The notes under the pieces are model-generated. The model had not been told where the DNA came from. It saw only the letters and a list, made by a program, of their open reading frames with translations, and searched no databases. A stretch of 55,379 nt of DNA, from positions 1 through 55,379 of the forward strand of contig JAGCWQ010000061.1 in assembly GCA_017961765.1 (NCBI GenBank), read 5' to 3'. Below, in pieces: positions 1-9,600 of the stretch. Source of the stretch: Paludibacteraceae bacterium (GTDB taxonomy: Bacteria; Bacteroidota; Bacteroidia; Bacteroidales; Paludibacteraceae). The translations under genes and the position numbers were made by a program. The number at the start of each line of letters is the position of its first letter. The first letter of the stretch is position 1.

Positions 1-3000
1 AAGGACAGTCATAAATTCGAACGAAGAAGTGCTTGCCGGCATCACCGAGCCCGCAACAAAGCCCTGTCCAAAACATTTCCACATATCCGATGTGCTTTGA
101 ATATAGCCAGACTCGTTGTTGCAATAGACATTCACCAAGCCGTTTATTGTTCCCGGAGTAGGACTAAGCACCGTTGCCGCAATCGCCTGCCACCAAGCCA
201 CCTTCTCCCCCGTCGGGTCAGTATATAACATCGGATTCTGCAGACAATATGCGTAGCGATTGTAGTTCTGCCAATTGGTTGGGTCTTGGATGTACGGGTC
301 TGGAGAGAGAAATTGACAGAGAGTTGGGTCATACAAACGTCCGTTCATGTCAATCATATCCATCTCTGGCACATGCTCATGCATGCAGTAGCCACGTGAG
401 AAGCGTGGTTCCGTACTGACACTCTGCAACCAGTTGTCCGCATTTCGTCTCCGTCCGAACGGGTCGTAGGAGTAGCGTTCCACCTTGCCGCTTGCCGTGT
501 GCATCGTCGCCATCAGGCTCCCCTGACGGTCGGTCGCCGCCGCAAAGAGTGAGTCCTTGCCCGCATTCTTCACATAGATGGCAGCTAAACCATTTCCACC
601 GTAAATATAATGAACTTCCCGCTTCTTTCCAAGGGAATCGAGGGTCAAATCGTAATCGTCCGTATAATAACGTGTGCGAAGGACTTTGTCGCCTCGACTG
701 AGAACCGTTTTAAAACGTTGACGGTCAGTGCCGTATTCAAATTCGTAGGTTAGCCCTGCCTCTGTTATCTTCTTCGCCTTCCATAGTGTGGAGTTGAAGA
801 AAATCTTTCGCTCTCCGTGAGGGGCGAAGCGACCTTCATAGGAGACCATGGAAAGTTGGTGAGGAGTCGCCCCCTCTATGCCATAGGCTATTCTATACCA
901 ACGATGGTCATAGGTTCCAGTGATGTTTCCTAAATTGTCGTAGATGTAGTCGCCTTGCATTCCTGTTCTAGGGTTAGAGACAGACAAAGTGGTGATTCTA
1001 TTGCCAGAATAGGTGATTCTGTCGTTGCAACTTCCAATCAAATCTTTTCGAAGGACAGGAGCCAAGGCACCACCTTCCTCGTCATCCTCTCTGTAGTCGT
1101 AGGCGAGACTCATCAGACCTGTGTTGCCCTTGTAGGCGGTCTCGCTCCATACCTTGCCTGCCTCGTCATAGATGCGGGTGCGGACTACGGAGCCACAGAT
1201 GGCATCTTTAGTCAGCGCCCCCGTCTTGTCAAGCTCCTTCCACTGCCAAAGAAGGGTCTCACCGTTCTTAACGGCAGTGAGGTTGCCATAGTTGTCATAG
1301 ACATTGGTCACCGCATAGCCCGACGGATAGGTCACCTTCGTGGCCCCACCGTAGTTCTTGGCATAGGTGTAGCTGGTTGTGAGAGACTTTTCTGGCAAGC
1401 TCTCCACACATTTCGTGACACGTCCGAACTTGTCGTAAGTGTAGGTCTTCTTACATTCGTTGAGAGGGTTCTCCTCCTTTACAAGCCGATTGGAGGCATC
1501 GTAGGTGTAATGCGCCTGCCACTCGGGTCCTTCGATGGAGAGGATACGTCCTTGCTCGTCGTAGGTAGTGTAGGTGCGTTTCTTAGCCGACACCTTCTTC
1601 TGCCATATGGACAATTCACGACCATAGGAGTCGTACTCCCAAACGACTTCGCCAGCATCGGGATCGACCATCTTCGTACAGTGTCCAGCCAGATTATAAG
1701 TCATCGACACGGCCTTTCCATCTTGTGGCGTGGACTTCTTCAGCAGCCCTGCTGGATTGTACTCGAACGTGACGCTCTTCCCGTTTTCCGTACTCTTGAT
1801 TAATTGCCCAGCCGCATTGTATTCCAACACTTTGATGCCTGTAGGCGAGGTGATGGTCGTCTTCAACTTGTCGTATTGGTAGGTCGTCGTACCTCCGATT
1901 TCCTTCGCTTCGACGAGCCGGCCGTATTCATCGTACTTATACTCATCTCTAAGTATATTGTATGGACTGGATTCATAGACCTGCGAACGGTTTTTGAGTC
2001 TACCATAGGCATCGTAGTTAATCATCTGACTGCGCCATTTCCCGTCCATGGCGAGGGTGGCGAGGAACTGAATCTTGCCCGCCTTATAGAACTTGCGCAC
2101 AGTCGGCTCACCAGCGCATTTCCGTTCCACCCAGAACAAGCACTGGTTTTGGCTGAATCCAGGACCATAGGTTGCCGTCACAGTGTCTATGCGCCCATCG
2201 GGATACTTCGTACGCAGGCAGTTGTTGAAACCGTCGTAGGTGAGATAGCTTGTCGTATGCGAGATAGACCCCGTTGTGACGGTCTTCTTAGTTGGTCGGC
2301 AATACTTCTCGTCGTTGGTGATGGATGTTTTCGTGCCGTCCGATTCCGTAACAGAGGCAAGGAAACGTCCCGATGCAGTGTAAGTGTATTTCGTCAAGCG
2401 ATCTTCGCAGTCGGCAGCCTCCGTCTTAACGGAAATCTGATTGCCGAAGGTGTCGTAGGTACGCGTCGCCGTCACAGCCAATGCCGTACCCGCATACTCC
2501 ACCGTTTTCGACAAAGCATAGTGGTCATCGTATTCGTAGGTGGTCGTCTGGGTCGTGTTGCCTCCCGAGTTGACCTTTTTCACGGACTTCTTCATAGGAA
2601 GGCACGTATTATGCGTTTCGTCTATCAAGAAATCAGAGAGCGTAGTGATTTGCTTGACGCCAGTCCCACAGTCCACAGTGGTCGTCGCTGGGATGTTATA
2701 GGCGTTGTAATTGGCGTAGGTAGTTGTCTTCGTCGTTCCCCGAAGGTTGTCCGTCTCCACACTCTTCGTTGTCTGGAGTTTGAACTTTTTCCCCGAAACG
2801 ACCGCCTTGGTCGTCAAAGTAGACGAGTTGACAAATTCCGTCCCTTTGTAGACAGAAGTTTTGGAGGTAGTAAGGAAAGTCGGCGAGGCGTTCAGTTTCG
2901 ATTCGGTTCTTGTTGTCAAGCCATCAGAAGTGGCAGTCGTTGCGGCGAATCCGAGGAAGCCCTTGCCAGTCGTTTCAAACAGGGCATCCTCATAGGTGAA

Positions 3001-5394
3001 AGTCATCGATCTTGAGACCTCACCATTCTGCAAATCATCAGTCACCTTGGAGACCACCCACATGGGAGTCATAACACTCACAACATTAGCGCAAGTCATC
3101 ATACCCGTACGTTTGTAAACGTTCTTATTGGTGAGTTGGCTATATACGATATTCACCTGTTTAGAAGGAGACTTAACTGCGGTGACCAATCCACCCGTGG
3201 CTGGCGAAGAAAGTCCAGAAAGGTAGAACTTGTTAGCCTGTGAGTTTTCTCTAATCAATGAAGCCGAGGCAGCTCCGATGGAAAGGAGTTCCGCCCGCCC
3301 GTCGCCATTGAAATCGCCGACGATGACGTTACCACTGTTAAGCGTTCCCTCTTCACTTTGTCTATTAAAGAACTGACTCATATAATTGAATTCATTATTA
3401 CCAAGGCTCCTATACCATACAACTTTCTTTCCTTTCTCCTGGTAAGTCACAAAATCCGACTTTCCATCCTGGTCAAAATCAAACACTATCATGAAATCCT
3501 CCGATTCAAAAGGGATGGAGGGAACCTCACCCTCTAAAAGGCCAGAACCACGAAGATTTCCAGAGTAAGCGACCGTTTTTTTCACAAAAGAAAAGCTCGA
3601 CGAGCCATTCATCAAATAATTTTCATCGGATGAGCCCACAAAGAAATCCAGTTTGCCGTCACCGTTAAAGTCACCGGGCTCCACACAACGGAAAGATTCC
3701 GAAACCTTGAGATCGGAAAACGTCTCGGCCGTCTTCTTCGACAAGGCCGCCTCCAAAGTCAGAGTTCCCTTCTTGGCCGAAGTGTTTTTATAAACCCAAT
3801 ACCCCTTCTCCGTCAATATAAGGACATCCAGACTTCCATCCACATTCAAGTCGGTGGCATAAAGTCGTTGCGGTGAGGAAGAAAGAGGCACGTTGAACGT
3901 CTTCTTTTGGAAAGAGGTAACCGCACCGTTGAAGAAATCGGGAGCATCCATGCCAAAGAAAACGGTCAACGGATATTTCCCTGCGGAATTGGTATAGAGT
4001 TCCAAAATGGCGATGTCGTCGTAACCGTCACGGTTGAAGTCGCCCACCGCATAGAGGGGGAGAGCTTTCTTGTGTGACTTGGACAAGGTTGTCAAGGTAA
4101 CCTCGCTTCCGCTTACCACATCGTAGAGGTTCAAATTAGGACCCCCATCCTTGTCTCTCAATACGAAGATGAGTTTTTGCGCATCCCCAACATGGGTAAA
4201 TTGACAAGAAAGTGTGGAAGTGTGCAAATCACCAAGTTCCACTGATCGGATTCGAGAAAGCTCTAAATTCCCATTGTTATTGTCATAGAACGACAAAGCC
4301 CCCTTTCCGTCCCTTTGGCAATAGTAGGCCATATCCGTAAATCCGTCGTTGTCGTAGTCCAAAGGCATCCAGAATTTCTTTTCATCATTCTTATTCACAG
4401 AAAACGATTCCGTCATGCTCCTCTCCGACAATTGTGTCCCGACATTTTCCCAAAACACATCGAAGTCTTTGTAGTTGTCCCCATTGTTACCAAACACTTG
4501 CACCTTTTTCAGTTGACTTCGACCCAAAGCATTCGTCTGGTAAACCAAGCCATACTTCCTATAGGTAGTTGACTTGGAAGTAGAAGTTATCGAAGAAAGA
4601 CGGTGAAACATCTTCTTCGGAAGGCCATCCATATAATAGGATGTAGGTGCGACTGAATCGTAGGCGAAAGTCACCACACAACTATGGGAAGTCCCTGCCG
4701 TCCTATTAGCACCATAGGAGATTTTCTTCAAAAGTACCTCTTGTATGTTTTTCCCCGAGACGGTCGTGCCGTAAGTATAGGTCATGTAATTACCATAACG
4801 GTCGGAAACTTCCGTCAAGTACCAACCAAGATTTCCCTTATAGTAGGATACTCCCGTCTTCAATTGCGAATAGCGCATATTGCTTCCATCCGTAGAGTAG
4901 ACCATGAAAGAGTAGGCACCATCCTTTCCCACCCTGACAATCCGATTCAATGCATCATTTTCCGTACGGAACTCGACATGCGTGCTGTCTATCTCCTTCA
5001 CCTTCACAAGGCGCTGTCCATCCAAGGTAAGGTAATCGCCCGACAAATCGCTGTTCAATGGTTTTGACACCTTGTCATAATAGAGGTTCGGACAAGTCTT
5101 CGTGATGGAGGAGACTCCCGTCACGTTCCATCCCCAGCCTGCTATGCCCAATCCACTTTGACTATTATAAGAAAGCGACACGGAAGGTTGCATTCCATTC
5201 ACACCTGGTGGACACTCCACCGCTATCGTATAAGTTGCCGCCCCCGAAGGCGAAAAGGAAAATCCACTCTGTGGTTCGCCGACGACTTCCTCAGCCATGG
5301 CTCCGGCCACGCTTACCGACAAGGAGAGGGCAGCCATCAATATCTTCTTCATTCTCATGCTTTTCATCAATGATATTTTATGGTTGATCCTCAT
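1..5394 (-). CDS. SpvB/FG-GAP/RHS-repeat surface protein, partial at left edge
   Basis: The frame is open from the start at 5394 to the window edge, giving 1798 codons with the C-terminus missing. After a signal peptide (residues 10-35, ending AGAMA) comes an SpvB-like domain (about 38-300). FG-GAP/VCBS calcium-binding repeats follow (for example GDFNGDGKLDF, DLNVDGSLDV). A long stretch of YD/RHS repeats (YDxxGR, YDEQGRILSI) leads to an RHS-core signature near 1660-1710 (NGRLYDP, QNYNRYAY, DPTGE). RHS proteins build a shell around a variable C-terminal toxin or adhesin; here that tip begins near residue 1715 and lies mostly outside the window. The ATG at 5394 overlaps the previous stop as ATGA. 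The ATG at 5367 is an alternative that gives a cleaner signal peptide. Cell-surface or secreted location is inferred. The family assignment is firm; toxin identity is unknown. Confidence 0.9.
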   Translation of the reverse strand, partial: MRINHKISLMKSMRMKKILMAALSLSVSVAGAMAEEVVGEPQSGFSFSPSGAATYTIAVECPPGVNGMQPSVSLSYNSQSGLGIAGWGWNVTGVSSITKTCPNLYYDKVSKPLNSDLSGDYLTLDGQRLVKVKEIDSTHVEFRTENDALNRIVRVGKDGAYSFMVYSTDGSNMRYSQLKTGVSYYKGNLGWYLTEVSDRYGNYMTYTYGTTVSGKNIQEVLLKKISYGANRTAGTSHSCVVTFAYDSVAPTSYYMDGLPKKMFHRLSSITSTSKSTTYRKYGLVYQTNALGRSQLKKVQVFGNNGDNYKDFDVFWENVGTQLSERSMTESFSVNKNDEKKFWMPLDYDNDGFTDMAYYCQRDGKGALSFYDNNNGNLELSRIRSVELGDLHTSTLSCQFTHVGDAQKLIFVLRDKDGGPNLNLYDVVSGSEVTLTTLSKSHKKALPLYAVGDFNRDGYDDIAILELYTNSAGKYPLTVFFGMDAPDFFNGAVTSFQKKTFNVPLSSSPQRLYATDLNVDGSLDVLILTEKGYWVYKNTSAKKGTLTLEAALSKKTAETFSDLKVSESFRCVEPGDFNGDGKLDFFVGSSDENYLMNGSSSFSFVKKTVAYSGNLRGSGLLEGEVPSIPFESEDFMIVFDFDQDGKSDFVTYQEKGKKVVWYRSLGNNEFNYMSQFFNRQSEEGTLNSGNVIVGDFNGDGRAELLSIGAASASLIRENSQANKFYLSGLSSPATGGLVTAVKSPSKQVNIVYSQLTNKNVYKRTGMMTCANVVSVMTPMWVVSKVTDDLQNGEVSRSMTFTYEDALFETTGKGFLGFAATTATSDGLTTRTESKLNASPTFLTTSKTSVYKGTEFVNSSTLTTKAVVSGKKFKLQTTKSVETDNLRGTTKTTTYANYNAYNIPATTTVDCGTGVKQITTLSDFLIDETHNTCLPMKKSVKKVNSGGNTTQTTTYEYDDHYALSKTVEYAGTALAVTATRTYDTFGNQISVKTEAADCEDRLTKYTYTASGRFLASVTESDGTKTSITNDEKYCRPTKKTVTTGSISHTTSYLTYDGFNNCLRTKYPDGRIDTVTATYGPGFSQNQCLFWVERKCAGEPTVRKFYKAGKIQFLATLAMDGKWRSQMINYDAYGRLKNRSQVYESSPYNILRDEYKYDEYGRLVEAKEIGGTTTYQYDKLKTTITSPTGIKVLEYNAAGQLIKSTENGKSVTFEYNPAGLLKKSTPQDGKAVSMTYNLAGHCTKMVDPDAGEVVWEYDSYGRELSIWQKKVSAKKRTYTTYDEQGRILSIEGPEWQAHYTYDASNRLVKEENPLNECKKTYTYDKFGRVTKCVESLPEKSLTTSYTYAKNYGGATKVTYPSGYAVTNVYDNYGNLTAVKNGETLLWQWKELDKTGALTKDAICGSVVRTRIYDEAGKVWSETAYKGNTGLMSLAYDYREDDEEGGALAPVLRKDLIGSCNDRITYSGNRITTLSVSNPRTGMQGDYIYDNLGNITGTYDHRWYRIAYGIEGATPHQLSMVSYEGRFAPHGERKIFFNSTLWKAKKITEAGLTYEFEYGTDRQRFKTVLSRGDKVLRTRYYTDDYDLTLDSLGKKREVHYIYGGNGLAAIYVKNAGKDSLFAAATDRQGSLMATMHTASGKVERYSYDPFGRRRNADNWLQSVSTEPRFSRGYCMHEHVPEMDMIDMNGRLYDPTLCQFLSPDPYIQDPTNWQNYNRYAYCLQNPMLYTDPTGEKVAWWQAIAATVLSPTPGTINGLVNVYCNNESGYIQSTSDMWKCFGQGFVAGSVMPASTSSFEFMTVL

Positions 5395-6299
5395 TTCTTC
5401 TGTATTTTAAATGGATAGGATGCTCCATCCTTTTCGACATGGAGCACGTAGGTTCCAGGTTGCATGCCCGTCATGTCCACCTGTTCTTCGTCTGTGTCCG
5501 ATAGTTCACCAAGTGCCACAATCTTACCCGATGCGTCCTGCAATGTGTAGCGGCAGCCCGAATAGGCAGGTTCCGTCATCCGTACATAGAGGATTGTTTT
5601 GACAGGGTTGGGTCTCGTCAAGACGTATTCGCTTAATGGAAGTAAATCGCTGTTTTCTGCATCCATTCCAAAAATTTCGTCTTCCGATTCCGAATTTTCC
5701 AAAACTCTCACATCATAGGACATTGTCAATGTGTAGGTGTCATCCTCCTCACCAGTGTAAAAATGGAGTACCGACTTGCGTCGCTCCGTCATTCCTGAGA
5801 CTCGGCCCGGGGTGGCATCTCCAACCCAAAGGCGGCCGTCACTCAAATCGACGAACCCGTCATGCGTCAACTCCACACTGTCACGGTGCAGGCTTGTCCC
5901 GATTGGGAGGTTCATCCCTGCGAAGGAGAGGCTATCCATCGTCCTTCCCGATGCGTTCGCGAGTCTCAACGAGCCTTCCGTCCAATCCATCCGTTCCGTG
6001 CGGACAATCGCACCTTCCCAATCACTCGTACTGCCACCTTCCTGAACTACGCACAGCGTTCCGTTGGGTGCTATTGTATTGCCCTTTCCAAAGTGATGTT
6101 CCGTATTGCCTACGGCGATTTTCCATCCGTCCAATCCAACCAACGTGTCGGAGGAGTTGTACAGCTCCACGAAGGCTGGATTTCCCATTCTTCCGCTCCC
6201 TGCGGAAGGAGGCATCAATTCCGTGATGTAAACGGCTGCCTGCATAGGTACGCAACAGACCGAAAGTGCGGTCAACAACCGCATTCTTTTATCTTTCAT
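5391..6299 (-). CDS. Lamin-tail domain protein with T9SS sorting domain
   Basis: A protein of about 302 residues with a signal peptide (LLTALSVCCVPMQA) followed directly by a lamin-tail domain (ITELMPPSAG, FVELYNSSDTLVGLDGWKI). The last 75 residues (LTRPNPVKTILYV to a YPFKIQKK end) look like a T9SS type A sorting domain, so it should be exported and anchored at the cell surface. The ATG at 6299 places the signal peptide correctly; ATG 6323 is possible, and the open frame reaches a TTG at 6338. Its stop overlaps the start of the RHS gene by four bases, which suggests translational coupling and a joint role, possibly as a surface partner of the RHS protein. A TACTTTTG promoter element with a G9 tract lies upstream. 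The exact function is unknown. Confidence 0.8.
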   Translation of the reverse strand: MKDKRMRLLTALSVCCVPMQAAVYITELMPPSAGSGRMGNPAFVELYNSSDTLVGLDGWKIAVGNTEHHFGKGNTIAPNGTLCVVQEGGSTSDWEGAIVRTERMDWTEGSLRLANASGRTMDSLSFAGMNLPIGTSLHRDSVELTHDGFVDLSDGRLWVGDATPGRVSGMTERRKSVLHFYTGEEDDTYTLTMSYDVRVLENSESEDEIFGMDAENSDLLPLSEYVLTRPNPVKTILYVRMTEPAYSGCRYTLQDASGKIVALGELSDTDEEQVDMTGMQPGTYVLHVEKDGASYPFKIQKK

Positions 6300-6371
6300 A
6301 TTTCCGTAAATAATTTTTGCCATGGTAGCAAGGAACAACCACGACTATGTCCTCTTTAAATAAATTTTGCA

Positions 6372-6404
6372 CAAAAGTAGAAAATATAATTATTACCCCC
6401 CCCC
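6372..6404 (-). promoter_or_regulatory. Promoter with a G9 homopolymer upstream of the -7 box
   Basis: On the minus strand a perfect TAnnTTTG box (TACTTTTG, 6379-6372) lies about 50-70 bases before the lamin-tail gene. Sixteen bases upstream of it is a run of nine G (6404-6396), where the -33 element would normally sit; no TTTG is seen there. A changing G count would alter promoter geometry. Confidence 0.55.
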
Positions 6405-6585
6405 ATAAAATAATCGCTTTTAACATAAAATTTAACATTTCTGAAATAAGGGAAGCATTCGTGGAATGAACAAGTGTAGATAATGGTAAACTCCCCCTTC
6501 AATTATAGACATTTAGGCTGAAAGCCTCCCCTATCACCGCAGGTGCTGCCAGTTCATACAAGGCCACAGAGGGGTAGAAAACAAA

Positions 6586-6612
6586 TAGAGACGGAGCCAT
6601 GCCCCGTCTCTA
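6586..6612. repeat. Palindromic GAGACG-type interspersed element, copy 1
   Basis: A perfect nine-base inverted repeat (TAGAGACGG/CCGTCTCTA) around a nine-base spacer, flanked by a second short pair (CAAATAG/CTATTTG). It sits just after the stop of the CotH gene, so it may also serve as a terminator or mRNA 3' end. A related element is at 41245-41268, so this looks like a dispersed REP-like family. The rest of the 6339-6634 gap shows only the promoter to its right. Confidence 0.6.
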
Positions 6613-6634
6613 CACTATTTGTACTATAACTCTC

Positions 6635-9600
6635 TTACTGCTTCTTAAACGTAGCGGTAAACAATGAACGTTCTGAAACGGCCTTTAGGTAATAGACACC
6701 CGCAGGTAATTCATTGACCGACACCCTGCATTCCGTTGCTCCTCCCACATGTGATTGAGCCACTAAAACTCCTTGGAGATTGAAGATGCTGACCTCCTTG
6801 ATGCCGGAAACAACATCCATGTTGTCGAACTCGCCCGTTGCCTTGACCACGATCCAGTCATGCGCCGGATTAGGATAGAGGTCGATGCCTTGTGGCTCCA
6901 CCTCATCAGGCAATGTTCCTAGATAGTCATCCACGTCAACCCATGGATTGATATTAGAGCTGCATTTATTAACATTGGCCGAACCAAAGGTCACATGGTC
7001 AGTGCCGTCACATTCCGAAAAGACCACCCAATCCGCACCATCGTATTCCCTTCCGTAAGAATCATTGGTCTCCATGGATGAGAGCTTGATAGAGTCAAGC
7101 ACAACCACCTTATCCTGCTTGTTGTAGGACAAGGCAAGGAAGCCACCCGCAGCAGACAATTTGAAATCGGCATGCAATGCACCACGCCATACGCTGTTGT
7201 CGGCATAGATGATCTTGTGCTCGCCCGGCTTGACGATCGTACTCGTGGAACCGTATGGGAACTGGCTCTTCGTCAACTTGTCCCGGTTGTCCGTCAAATA
7301 CATACCGGCAAGGTCGCAGTCGGTCGTACCCGCATTATAGACCTCTATCCAATCAGGATAGTTGCCATACTCGTCCGAATTGCCCGAAGTGGAATTGTTT
7401 GAAGCACAAACCTCGTTCAACTGAAGCATAGGTATCGGTGCGTTTGAATTCTTCGTATAGACAGCCGTCATCTCCAAATCGCCCGTCAAAGAGCCCACAA
7501 AGATCTCGTTGGAATTAGGTGAAGTCGAAGCGGAAGCCTGCACTGCCGAAAGAGTCATGGCAAAGGTCATATCCGCACTGTTCGCATCGTATTGATGGAC
7601 TTCAGCCGCAATGACGTTCTCGCCTTTCACCAAATATTTCTTGTTGATAAAGAAGGTCCTCACCTCATCGTTGAGATAGTCTGGCGTAAAGGTGCCATAC
7701 TTCACTTCTCCCTTCGGCATATTGAAACGTCTTACCTCTTGACCGTTCACATAAACGACAACACCGTCATCATAGGTAACCTTGGCAAGCAACGAATCCA
7801 ACTCCGTAAGATCGTCTATATTGAACTTCGCACGATAGTAGGAAGTGATATAGTGGACAGAATCGCCATCGACCAATTTCACGGTAGGCGTAATCTCCTT
7901 GCAGTTTAGACCGAACGAACCAGCTCCCTTTTTCCATGAAGAGTCGTCGTAGGAAGGTTGTTCCCAATCGGCACCAGGGACGCTATCCTTAAAGTAGTAA
8001 GACCAAGAATCCTTGTCGGTAAGCACAGGAACGGTATTGATGCTACTGGAGACCTCAGACGAGGTTGTCCATTTCTTAAACGTATAGCCCACTGGAACTT
8101 TAGGCTCCACACGCATAGAGTGGGTAGAGAAATAAGAGGTCTTATACTCGCCCGCACCAGTTGAGACATTGTTCAAGATGATATTCGAATTCGGTATCAC
8201 GTTACCGTTCTCATCTTTGATTGCGATTCGCAAAGTAACCTTATCGCCGCCGTTGCAGAACGACCTCAAATGTTCATAGACCTTATTAGGACGATTCTCC
8301 GCGAATCTTCTCATCCGTTCCCAACCCTGATCCCAATCGTGGCTGATAGGGGAAGCACAGAACTCATCCTTGCACAAGGATTCCAACGGAGCCCATATAG
8401 AATTCAAGTTTTCAGACTTAAAGGTATGGTCCAAATGATAAAGGTAACGGGTCATGAACCGCTCCTTGAAATCGGGGTTCTCCATCAAGTTCTTAAAGAT
8501 CTCGATGAAGATTTCCTGCTTATTCGCCCAATTGACAGGGTTCTTACCCAAACAGAATTGGATCATGTCCGTACTCTCCTCCGTATAGTTGCCGCCTCCT
8601 TCATAAAGGCCAAAGCCGAAATCCACGTCATAGACAATCCAACGGAAACGGCCATTCTGACGCTCACGCCACAACTTCGTGTTGTTGCCGGGCCAGTCGG
8701 TGTTCACGATAAACTGCTCGAATATCTGGTAGTCAATATAATAATCAATATCCATCAACTGACCGATCTCCTCAAGGAACGTAGGAGAGGTCTTGTCCTT
8801 CGACTTCAATGCCGCAATCAACTCATTATAGCCATCCAGCGTACCACAAGAAGCAGAGATACCCGCCTCACTGACCTCGACAACGTCAAGATCCTCTTCC
8901 TCCACGCCATATTTAGCATAAACCAAATCCTTGTTGCTTCGGGTACGCAATCCCATCATTCCCTTGTATTCACCATTGATATAGTAAGCCACTGGCTGGA
9001 AATGCTGGCAATCGAGTCCCATGGACCTTGCAATCTCTTGAAGGAGGGCATCCCGAATCATGAAACTATTATAGCCATTTCCACCATTACGGATGTGAAG
9101 GCTCTTAAACTCCTGCGGCTCTTTTGAACCAAAGAATGCATATTTGAATGCAGAACTACCTGTCTTCTTGGAAGTATTTACCTTGAGGGACTTCACGCCA
9201 TTCGTACGGGAACAACCGCCGACGACACCCACTTCCGCCTCTTGCGAAAGGATCGTCTTTCCGTCCACGATATATTCGAAATTGGCTGGTCGCTTCCAGT
9301 CTTGGTTATAGTTGGCACTTTGGCTAAGGCAACTCTTCGTCGGATTAGAGACACCATTCGTACCTGTGACAGCGATTCCATAGGTATTGTCCGTATAATC
9401 CTTCTTGCTGATGGCAAGGGAAACAATCGGAACCGTGAATCCATTACAATTCTTGTGCTTATCATCCATAAAGATATAGGAACCCGTTGTAACAGCGCTG
9501 TTTAGGAGTCCTTTTTTAATCGCCCTCGCACGTACCACAATGCTTTTTTGGTCGTCCTGCCTCTTTATTTCAATAGGATTATCATACAGCGTTCCATTCT

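Noticed and set aside
955-3015. Two long plus-strand open frames antisense to the RHS gene
   Set aside because: They are codon-for-codon mirrors of the minus-strand RHS frame, whose YD-repeats avoid the stops that would close them; their proteins show no domain.
8270-9127. Plus-strand open frame of 285 codons
   Set aside because: Lies wholly inside the CotH gene on the opposite strand, no start context or domain.
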